Of a stretch of DNA of 64,000 bases, positions 43,817-51,352 are shown one piece after another; position 1 is the stretch's first letter, and each line of letters opens with the position of its first letter. This DNA is from JAFLTL01 sp964389525 (lineage in GTDB: Bacteria; Bacteroidota; Bacteroidia; Bacteroidales; Muribaculaceae). The stretch covers positions 62,001 to 126,000 of the forward strand of contig CAYMEX010000003.1 in the NCBI GenBank assembly GCA_964389525.1, written 5' to 3'. The translations under genes were made by a program, and so were the position numbers. Below the pieces are notes generated by a model. The model did not search any database and was not told the origin of the DNA. It was given only the letters and a program-made list of their open reading frames with translations.

Positions 43817-44680
43817 ATGAAGAAAACATCATTCCTTATTATTGCCATGCTTTGTGCGTTTATTCCCTCTGTCTATGCGCAGAGCACTGTTTCCGTCTCA
43901 GGCAAGGCCGACCTCTCTATCGTACCCGACGAGGTGCATCTGCTCCTGACAGAAAAAGAATATCATCAGATAGATTTCAAAGGTAAGATTTTCGTTGACT
44001 ACGGCGATTACTCTTCCAACATAGTGTTTGATCAGTCGCTTTTCGACTCGACACTGCCCGATGCAAAATTCCAGTTTAAGGTAGGCGACAAGGTTTATGA
44101 GGGCAGGAAGAAAGATATAAAATACACTCTTGTCGACATAGCCACACTTGAAGACCGTGTCATTCGCGCGGCCGACAAAGCCGGTCTTACCAAAGACGAC
44201 ATAAACATATCGGAGCTTGGCGACTATTGGCGTTGGCGCAATGCACCATATCTCGTATCAAAACAATATGACATAAAGCTCACCGACCCGGCTCAGCTCG
44301 CCAAATTCATCTCAGCTCTCGACAAACAGGGAGTAGCCTCTATGTCATTCGGCGAGATGAAAAACAAGGATATGGAGCAGTACGACCGCAAAGGGCGTGT
44401 GCAGGCACTTGAGAATGCGCGCGACAAAGCCGCATATATGGTGCAGACTTACAACGGCACTCTTGGCGAGCCACAGCAGATTGTCGACGGCAACATGCCC
44501 GTAATGACCACTGTAGTGCAGCCACGCATGTTCAAGTCTGCCGCGATGATGAACGACATGGCTGTGAGTGAATCCGTTATGGATGCGGGCGGCGCATCGC
44601 TTGAGTCGCTCAACACATTCCCGCTGATTAAGAAAACCTACAACGTAAGCGTCATCTTCACCGCCACCTACAACCAATAA
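43817..44680 (+). CDS. SIMPL-domain (DUF541) exported protein
   Basis: This 287-residue protein has a signal peptide (FLIIAMLCAFIPSVYAQ). The SIMPL domain pattern starts at STVSVSGKADLSIVPDEVHLLL and continues with RVQALENARDKAAYM near residue 195. SIMPL proteins are periplasmic or surface beta-rich proteins of uncertain function; some bind hemin or oligomerise in stress tolerance. It follows holA by 46 bp and has no clear promoter of its own. A GTAG REP begins 21 bp after its stop. Confidence 0.82.
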   Translation: MKKTSFLIIAMLCAFIPSVYAQSTVSVSGKADLSIVPDEVHLLLTEKEYHQIDFKGKIFVDYGDYSSNIVFDQSLFDSTLPDAKFQFKVGDKVYEGRKKDIKYTLVDIATLEDRVIRAADKAGLTKDDINISELGDYWRWRNAPYLVSKQYDIKLTDPAQLAKFISALDKQGVASMSFGEMKNKDMEQYDRKGRVQALENARDKAAYMVQTYNGTLGEPQQIVDGNMPVMTTVVQPRMFKSAAMMNDMAVSESVMDAGGASLESLNTFPLIKKTYNVSVIFTATYNQ

Positions 44681-44700
44681 TTAATAAATCTGCGATTTAC

Positions 44701-46295
44701 GTAGGGGCGTGCGACAGTACGCCCACATCAAAGCCCGTGAACGGGCGTCACATATTTAGCACCGCGTCCGGTCGAGGCATCGCAGATGCCGCAACCCGGC
44801 GCAGCCGGAGCCTAACCCAAACCCGCCACTCCGTCGAAGACGGATGATAATGCAAAGCCCCACATCGAGCGTGGTAAGCGCGATGGTGTGGGATATTATC
44901 GTTTTGATAAACCATGGCCTCGAAGATATCGATTTTTCCCCTTTCTCCCGCTACAATCGGATGTAACATAATGCCTGAAAGGCATTTAAAGATAATAGCC
45001 GGGTACACCGTCAGGTGTGCCCGGTAAAAAGAGGCCCGTTAAGCGTGTCTGAAAGACACCTTGTTACACACACCGCCCGAGCCAACTACATCTAAGGCAT
45101 CGCAGATGCCATAACCCGGCGAAGCCGGAGCCTAACCCCATCCTGTGAGCATAGCGAACAGGGTGGGGATTACGCCTACCCCCGTCACCCAGTCTCGCAG
45201 AGACTGAACCGATCCCTCATATACCGGCGCGGTATGCGACACACCTTCATGCCGATCCCGCAACGCGTGCGACAGTACGCCCACATCAAAGCCCGTGAAA
45301 CGGGCGTCACATATTTAGCACCGGGTGACCGGAGGGAACCCGGTGTAAGACGCATCCCGGATCAGAGCTGCGGAGCTGCGACACAATATTCTGAATCGGG
45401 TGTTATTCGTTACCTCGACACCAGTTGCTTTCGTCATACGGCGTGCGTCCGCCTCAGGTGCGATCCCAGGCATTTTTATAACCGCGTCCGGTCAAGGCAT
45501 CGCAGATGCCGCAACCCGGCGCAGCCGGAGCCTAACCCCATCCTGTGAGCATAGCGAACAGGGTGGGGATAAGCCTACCCCCGGTAACCAGTCTCGCAGA
45601 GACTGAACCCGTACCAAAGCACCGTAAAAGTAAGCCCCAGGCGACCGCAGGATGCCTGGGGTACAAGATGACACATGATATAGAGCCTCGGAGAGGCGAT
45701 GTAATTCTATCTACATTTATCACGAGACAATTCAGGCTGGTTTATAAATGCCTGAAAGGCATTTATAAAAGAGGCTCGTCAATCGTGTCTGAAAGACACC
45801 TTGTTGTACACGATCCGCCACTCCGTCGAAGACGGATGATAATGCAAAGCCCCACATCGAGCGCGGTAAGCGCGATGGTGTGGGGTATGATAGTTTTGAT
45901 AAACCACGGCCTCGAAGAGGTCGATTTTTCCCCTTTCTCCCGCTACAATCGGGCGTAACATAATGCCTGAAAGGCATTTAAAAAAAATAGCCGGGTACAC
46001 CGTCAGGTGTGCCCGGTAAAAAGAGGCCCGTTAAGCGTGTCTGAAAGACACCTTGTTACACACACCGCCCGAGCCAACTACATCTAAGGCATCGCAGATG
46101 CCGCAACCCGGCGCAGCCGGAGCCTAACCCCATCCTGTGAGCATGGCGAACAGGGTGGGGATTAAGCCTACCCCCGTCACCCAGTCTCGCAGAGACTGAA
46201 CCCGTACCAAAGCGCCGTAATAGTAAGCCCCAGGCGACCGTTAGGAAGCCTGGGGCACAAGATGATACACAACATAGGGCCTCGGAAAGAGGATG
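44701..46295 (+). repeat. 1.6-kb mosaic of hairpin repeat units
   Basis: No gene is supported. In order: REP B (44701); a C fragment (44776); unit E1 (44823-44970) with CCGTC-GAA-GACGG; unit D (44970-45073); unit C (45093-45210); a partial B with GCCCGT-GAA-ACGGGC (45262-45320); C (45493-45609); unit F (45635, stem CCCCAGGC..GCCTGGGG with GCA apex); GCCTC-GGA-GAGGC (about 45685); partial D (45747); E2 (45815-45961); D (45962-46070); C (46085-46202); F (46228). The E-D-C block is a direct repeat of about 380 bp spaced by about 990 bp. All units face the same way. Confidence 0.88.
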
Positions 46296-46317
46296 TAGAT
46301 TCCTTATTATCGGATGT

Positions 46318-46962
46318 TTATTCTTTCACAGTGTATGTGCCGTCGTCGTGTCGCACAAGCGTTATTTCGGAGTAGGGTGAAACATAGTCTTCGTCAGTGT
46401 AATATTTCCCATCTTCATAGTTGTAGTATGTTCTACCGACGTTCTTTTTTATCGGAATCTCCACACCTTTGTAGGTATATTCTATAGCGCCCTTTCCATT
46501 CCAGTCATAGTCGATACATTTTCCTCTGAATACAATTTCTTCGGCATCATCTTTAAAGACTTTGAATTGCTGTATTACAAAGTCATCCGTATAAATATAT
46601 GCCAGATTTGCACCGATCATGAAAAACTTTGGAGCAAGGCCGCCGGATCCAAGACTATGTGTAAATGTACCATAATTGCATGTTTCAGTTATAGTGTATT
46701 CTTTTTGAGAAACACTCATATTGCACCATTTATCGACTAAATCATTACCTGCTTCATTTTCAATGTAAACATACAAAGTAAAATAATAATCGGCATCGGG
46801 AATAACCTCCATGTCATTAATACCATCTTTTTCTGTCTCCCTTGAGATTTCTTTTTTCTCGTGATATTTGACAATATCTTCCTCACACGATGTGAGACCT
46901 GTGAATGCCACCACTCCCAGCAGCATCCACAACATCAGTTTAATCTGTTTAATACTTTTCAT
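46318..46962 (-). CDS. Lipoprotein paired with the C10 protease
   Basis: This 214-residue lipoprotein (FTGLTSC) has charged, beta-rich sequence, for example YYFTLYVYIENEAGN, KYYTDEDYVSPYSEI and LVRHDDGTYTVKE. No domain is recognised. Its start overlaps the stop of the C10 protease gene as ATGA, so it is translated with it. A co-made inhibitor, carrier or cell-surface partner of the protease is possible. It is larger than the streptococcal and Bacteroides C10 inhibitors known to me and does not resemble them by eye. AT-rich codon use matches the protease and differs from the flanks. Confidence 0.65.
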   Translation of the reverse strand: MKSIKQIKLMLWMLLGVVAFTGLTSCEEDIVKYHEKKEISRETEKDGINDMEVIPDADYYFTLYVYIENEAGNDLVDKWCNMSVSQKEYTITETCNYGTFTHSLGSGGLAPKFFMIGANLAYIYTDDFVIQQFKVFKDDAEEIVFRGKCIDYDWNGKGAIEYTYKGVEIPIKKNVGRTYYNYEDGKYYTDEDYVSPYSEITLVRHDDGTYTVKE

Positions 46963-48257
46963 CTCTTTATCCCTGAAATTATTATATTATTTGAATTGAA
47001 CTCAAAAGTAGAGAAATTTTTATATTGACCTGATTCACCATTGTTTGTGCCATCACATAAATAGTATGCATCACTCTTGCCACCCCATCCGAGATTAAAA
47101 TGGAGATACGTGTATATCACAGAGTTATTACGGGTGAATGCATACTCTCCTGTATCTGCATTAAAATAATCATAAGCCGTAGAGAAATTATCGTATCCGT
47201 CCACAACCCATGCATGTCCTCCCCTATATCCTGTTCCCCTTAGGTATACAGGTCCTTCATAATTAATAGAGAATATACATTTTGACAGCGAGAAACTTGC
47301 TAATTCTGCATTATTATAGCCCATTTCTTTGAAACCTATTTCAGCATCAAAATAGGTTGCGCCTGATGCATCAATATCGTAATCCATATTAACTAATACG
47401 CCTATATTGTGCAAAAGATGGGCAATGTCATATAATCCAATATCTGAAACATAACTATGGCTTGATTTTTTAAGCATATCATCCCAGTTGTAAGTATGGT
47501 CGCTCATATTTTGAGGCCATTTATGATATGAGCATATCTGCCCCATAGCTATTGCGACGCAACCAACTAATGCATGTTTGTTATTATATATAGGACATTG
47601 ACTATTATAAGGTTCTCCTTGTTCCCAATGTGTTTTCAACAAAGGTCCTTTGATATCGTGAACGTCTTTAGGGTAATACTTATATAAAACACCATTTATT
47701 ACTTCTTCTCCTCCAATCCCTGATGGTGGGCCTGGATCTGATGGTGCACGCGATATATTAGTCTGTTGATAAATTGCTTCACTACGTCGTGGGGCATCTG
47801 CCATTGTGGCTATGGCATTTTCAAGATATATTTTTACACCGGGGTTGTCTTCGGCATCAAACTCTCCTGTCGGAGAATATACGTAGATTTTATTATCAAT
47901 CTCGCGGTCAGCAGCTATGAGTGAAAATCCACCATTTTCAAAATTAACGAGATAAAATGTCGTATCAATTGCCGATGTTCTTGAAATATGATGAGTGTCT
48001 AACAAAGATATATCTGACACAGTGCGTGCGACTTCGCCTCTTGATTTATCTTCATTGTTATCAAGCAGAGCCATAAATGCCGAAGCTATGTCGCCTGCTT
48101 CTTCAGCCGACAAATATCTTTCAGATATTATCTGATTATCAACCACATTTTGTGATTGATTCGATGTGACATCCACAGGAAACTCCGGTTCTATGTCATG
48201 GGTTGTACACCCCGTTGCAAGCAGGACAAACAACGGTATTAGAAATCGGTGTTTCAT
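46959..48257 (-). CDS. C10-family (streptopain-like) cysteine protease, lipoprotein
   Basis: This 432-residue lipoprotein (LLATGC, Cys17) has an N-terminal prodomain (about 45-200; YLVNFENGGFSLIAADREI) of the SpeB/Spi type and a C10 catalytic domain. HWEQGEPYN precedes the nucleophile region ALVGCVAIAMGQ (Cys233), and the catalytic His lies in GGHAWVVDGYD (His348). Related enzymes in gut Bacteroides are surface or secreted proteases. GC content is visibly low compared with neighbours, and the gene lies between two repeat clusters, so acquisition is likely. About 240 bp upstream (48258-48495) is very AT-rich with no gene seen. Confidence 0.88.
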   Translation of the reverse strand: MKHRFLIPLFVLLATGCTTHDIEPEFPVDVTSNQSQNVVDNQIISERYLSAEEAGDIASAFMALLDNNEDKSRGEVARTVSDISLLDTHHISRTSAIDTTFYLVNFENGGFSLIAADREIDNKIYVYSPTGEFDAEDNPGVKIYLENAIATMADAPRRSEAIYQQTNISRAPSDPGPPSGIGGEEVINGVLYKYYPKDVHDIKGPLLKTHWEQGEPYNSQCPIYNNKHALVGCVAIAMGQICSYHKWPQNMSDHTYNWDDMLKKSSHSYVSDIGLYDIAHLLHNIGVLVNMDYDIDASGATYFDAEIGFKEMGYNNAELASFSLSKCIFSINYEGPVYLRGTGYRGGHAWVVDGYDNFSTAYDYFNADTGEYAFTRNNSVIYTYLHFNLGWGGKSDAYYLCDGTNNGESGQYKNFSTFEFNSNNIIISGIKR

Positions 48258-48545
48258 AATGTGAATGATTTAAGTTTAAAACTAATTGTTTCAGAAGCAA
48301 TAAGATTACTTCCGCCCGCAATGTATAAAATATTATTTTAAAATACAAATATTATTAAAAATATTTTATAATTATTTTTATATGATACATATATAGACAA
48401 TATAGTATCATTACTATTCATGCGGACGCATATGAGATAAAGTATAGATTATCAGGTAAAAACTCATGATTTGTATATCTAACTCAATTTCAGTCAGTAC
48501 GTAGAGGGGTGCGCCATTATCATACTGGCGTGCGCTCCATGATAG

Positions 48546-48815
48546 TAGTGATGCACGGTTCATGCGTCCACCTAAAAATCACATATTTAAATCACTACGT
48601 AGCCCGTGAAACTGGCGTCACATATTTAGCACCGCGTGAGGTCAAGGCATCGCAGATGCCGCAACCCGGCGAAGCCGGAGCCTAACCCCATCCTGTGAGC
48701 ATAGCGAACAGGGTGGGGATTACGCCTACCCCCGACAACCAGTCTCGTAGAGACTGAACCCGTACAAAAGCGCCGTAATAGTAAGCCCCAGGCGACCGTT
48801 AGGAAGTCTGGGGCA
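48546..48815 (+). repeat. Repeat cluster upstream of the C10 operon
   Basis: A degenerate GTAG palindrome (48546), a GCCCGTGAAAC.. stem remnant (48602), a full unit C (48643-48760; triloops GCA, GAA and GTA) and unit F (48786-48813). It matches the layout of the 45.5 and 46.1 kb units. No gene is visible. Confidence 0.85.
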
Positions 48816-48836
48816 TCCGCATCGTGGTGATGCCGA

Positions 48837-49763
48837 TCAAATCTCCTCTATCTTTTTAGAGAACTTACGGCATATCCGTTCATGTCTGATTATCATGTAA
48901 AGCATGATAAAGTTGAACACAGTAAGTTCGGCGGCGAAATACAGCCACGGCATTTTCAGGATCAGCGACACGAAAAGCGTTATGGCTCGCCAGTTGAAAG
49001 TGAGGATATTGGTGTATTTCATCAGAGGCTTCGATGCCGCTCTGAACTCATCTCTGAACCACTGGGGTATGTTTCCGTCGGGCCATTTCTGTTTTATGTC
49101 GTGGCGAAGCTTCTGCATCGAAGGGCTCGTGCTCTCCTGCTGCTTGGTGTAGCCGATATAAAATGTAAGAGTAAGACGCTTGAACCATTGGCTCTTGGGA
49201 GTTTCGGCAAGTTGCTTTTTCAGTTCGGCCGAGTTGTCAAGCTCACTCTTTCCATTGACAAAGAAAAGATGAAATTGACGGTAGGTGTCGGCCATTGCCG
49301 CCTGTTTGCCATGGCATATGCCGGCTGCTACAGCCATTGCCCATATGGCCCACGGATACTGGCTGAAGAACTGCGACGTATGCGGTTCTCTCAGGCATAT
49401 TGCCACATATATGGCGGCAAACCACAGGTCACCGGCTACGCCGTCGAGTATGCGGCCGAGCTGCGAGTACTGTTTGGTCATGCGGGCAAGCTGGCCGTCG
49501 GCGCTGTCATAGGAGTTGGCCCATATAAGCAGAAGCATTCCGATCATATTGACCCAAATGTCATTATAATACATCATTATGCCCGCTCCAACGCCGAGAA
49601 ATATCGATGCAATAGTGATGGTGTTAGGGTGGATACCAAGTTTACGGGCTATAAGCGCCCACGCGTAGCCGACAGGACGATAGAAACACAGGTCGATGGT
49701 TTCCTCGGTATCTGAGCTTTTGAGAGTGCTTTTATAACCTTCTTTCAGTTCCTTGAAATTCAT
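48837..49763 (-). CDS. CDP-alcohol phosphatidyltransferase family membrane protein
   Basis: This 308-residue integral membrane enzyme has several hydrophobic segments and the CDP-alcohol phosphotransferase motif: Asp86, Asp89, Gly90, Ala93, Arg94, Gly103 and Asp107 are all in place (DSADGQLAR..LGRILDG). The family's last Asp is displaced by one residue (GVAGD, Asp112 where 111 is expected). It would transfer a phosphoalcohol from CDP-diacylglycerol or a similar donor to an alcohol. A phosphatidylinositol-phosphate synthase role is possible given ino1 in this genome, but not shown. It is the last gene of a three-gene operon with a GtrA-like and an ATP-grasp protein. Confidence 0.85.
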   Translation of the reverse strand: MNFKELKEGYKSTLKSSDTEETIDLCFYRPVGYAWALIARKLGIHPNTITIASIFLGVGAGIMMYYNDIWVNMIGMLLLIWANSYDSADGQLARMTKQYSQLGRILDGVAGDLWFAAIYVAICLREPHTSQFFSQYPWAIWAMAVAAGICHGKQAAMADTYRQFHLFFVNGKSELDNSAELKKQLAETPKSQWFKRLTLTFYIGYTKQQESTSPSMQKLRHDIKQKWPDGNIPQWFRDEFRAASKPLMKYTNILTFNWRAITLFVSLILKMPWLYFAAELTVFNFIMLYMIIRHERICRKFSKKIEEI

Positions 49764-49770
49764 ATGCTGC

Positions 49771-50310
49771 TTATTTCTTGTTATGGTGTATGCGTCCGTG
49801 CATGACGAAATTAGTCATTGCGAGCGCTATATTGTCAAATCGGGTCTTTCGGTAAACGAAATATCGCTGAAGTGTGAAGTTGAAGCCGAGCGACACTATG
49901 ATGGCGACAAGCAGACGTGCTGCCGTGAAATATCCGTCAGGTTTAAATCCGATGGTCTCGAGCAGATGCCAGCGGCATAGAATCCAGTACATCAGCTGTG
50001 TGCCGCCAGCATTGAGAAGAAGACTTCCAACCCACACCAGCGAGAATTTTGCCGCAAGAGCTTTCCACGGGCAGTCATCGACTCTGAACGTAAACCGGTA
50101 ATTGAGCATGAAATTCACCACGCCGCCGGCGATCGCGCCGATTGCCGCTGAAATGAGGGGAGTGAGAAAAAGCCATTTAAACATGACAAAACTCACCACG
50201 AAGTCGACAAGACCCGATGTCTGCGCCGAAACACCCGATCTCAGAAAAGTGCTCATGAAATCATTGCTGTAGACCAGATGACGGCCTATATGCTTGATTT
50301 TTTTATGCAT
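49771..50310 (-). CDS. GtrA-family membrane protein
   Basis: This 179-residue protein has four predicted membrane helices (about 30-50, 52-72, 88-115, 128-155) and the GtrA pattern SGLVDFVVSFVMFK, GGVVNFMLNYRFTF and NFTLQRYFVYR. GtrA-like proteins are thought to flip or help transfer lipid-linked sugars across the membrane. It lies 7 bp upstream of the CDP-alcohol phosphotransferase gene and 5 bp downstream of the ATP-grasp gene, so all three are one transcript, probably making or exporting a polar-lipid or glycan headgroup. Confidence 0.85.
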   Translation of the reverse strand: MHKKIKHIGRHLVYSNDFMSTFLRSGVSAQTSGLVDFVVSFVMFKWLFLTPLISAAIGAIAGGVVNFMLNYRFTFRVDDCPWKALAAKFSLVWVGSLLLNAGGTQLMYWILCRWHLLETIGFKPDGYFTAARLLVAIIVSLGFNFTLQRYFVYRKTRFDNIALAMTNFVMHGRIHHNKK

Positions 50311-50315
50311 ATTTT

Positions 50316-51206
50316 TTATCGGCCTCCTTTTATTTTCTTGATCTTGCGCAACACATAGCGTGCTATTGCCGAGCTTGCTTCCTTGCGGCAGGGAGCGAAA
50401 CTTGGCCAGTCGTTCACATCTATGATCATAAGCTCGCCGTTGGGCAGAAGCATGCAGTCGCCGCCATATACTTCAAGTTCAATCACCTCGGCAGCTTTCT
50501 CGCACAATTCTTTCAGTTTGTTTTCGTTGAATCCGGGTTTGGTCTCGTCAGTGGCGTCAGGTGCGTCGGGGCTGTAGTTGCGTGAGTCCATCGGAAGAAA
50601 ACAATGGAAATAGCCCATGCCTCTCACACCGTAAAACCTGATAAGATCGCCGATCACATGTGCGTTTATGACTGCGCGTCTTATTCCGCGCAGGAAATAC
50701 TCATGCAATACCTCCTGGGCTTCTTCGGCATGCCTCACAAACGTCACATCCTCTTTGTGCATCGAGTGGAAGTCGGCCTGTTTTATCCAGCATTTGCCGA
50801 TATTGAGCTCACGCAGCCGGGCAAGCACCGATTTGTCGGTGTCTACGGTAAAATTCACCGGATAGGGGAGTGCGTGGCCCACAAGTATGCGGCTCATAAG
50901 TTCGCGACGGCAGTTTTCTATGCCATGCCCCGAATTTACTACATACATACCTCCCTTTTCAAGATCTTTCAGCCGGTCTACGCATTTAGGCGATCTGCAC
51001 ATGGCAAGCACGCAGTCCATTTCACTGAGTTCTGCCAGTTCGCTCTCATCCATCGCTCCGAACTGTTCCTCACTGTACAGCTTCACCTCACACCCGCGCT
51101 TGCGCAGTTGGTCGCCGACGGCATTCATTATAGCCGCGTCATTGCCGATATGGTTTGGAGAATAATCGCGTTGACGCAATATTCCCGCTATTCTTGCTGT
51201 TGACAA
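50316..51206 (-). CDS. ATP-grasp-like ligase
   Basis: This 296-residue protein has an N-terminal pre-ATP-grasp domain and an ATP-grasp-like core ending in GGDCMLLPNGELMIIDVNDWPSF, where the D-x-N pair would bind magnesium. ATP-grasp enzymes join a carboxylate to an amine or thiol through an acyl phosphate. The substrate is unknown. The start appears to be TTG at 51206, since no ATG fits between the promoter at 51241-51271 and the conserved N terminus. It leads the operon with gtrA-like and CDP-alcohol phosphotransferase genes. Confidence 0.7.
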   Translation of the reverse strand: MSTARIAGILRQRDYSPNHIGNDAAIMNAVGDQLRKRGCEVKLYSEEQFGAMDESELAELSEMDCVLAMCRSPKCVDRLKDLEKGGMYVVNSGHGIENCRRELMSRILVGHALPYPVNFTVDTDKSVLARLRELNIGKCWIKQADFHSMHKEDVTFVRHAEEAQEVLHEYFLRGIRRAVINAHVIGDLIRFYGVRGMGYFHCFLPMDSRNYSPDAPDATDETKPGFNENKLKELCEKAAEVIELEVYGGDCMLLPNGELMIIDVNDWPSFAPCRKEASSAIARYVLRKIKKIKGGR

Positions 51207-51240
51207 AGTTTTTGTTGTTCGGTTGCGATTGGATTTCCTG

Positions 51241-51271
51241 CAAAGATAAATATTTCTATTTTCTTAAGAAA
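51241..51271 (-). promoter_or_regulatory. Promoter of the ATP-grasp/GtrA/CDP-alcohol operon
   Basis: TATCTTTG (-7) on the minus strand with TTTC 19 nt upstream (one mismatch to TTTG). The predicted start leaves a leader of about 30 nt before the TTG start codon. Confidence 0.6.
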
Positions 51272-51352
51272 CTGTTTAAATAATGATACGGATTTTGAGA
51301 GAGCCAAAAGACACTGACTGACTACTCAAAAGCATCTAAGAGTAAACAAGCT

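Noticed and set aside
44748..46000. Two similar short minus-strand frames (44748-45008 and 45779-46000) with related translations
   Set aside because: They share sequence only because the DNA is a duplicated repeat block. The frames run through palindromes, lack starts with promoters and match no protein.
46318..46962. Staphostatin/Spi-type inhibitor for the C10 protease partner
   Set aside because: It is longer (214 residues), lipidated, and shows no resemblance to the inhibitors known to me, so only a generic partner role is stated.
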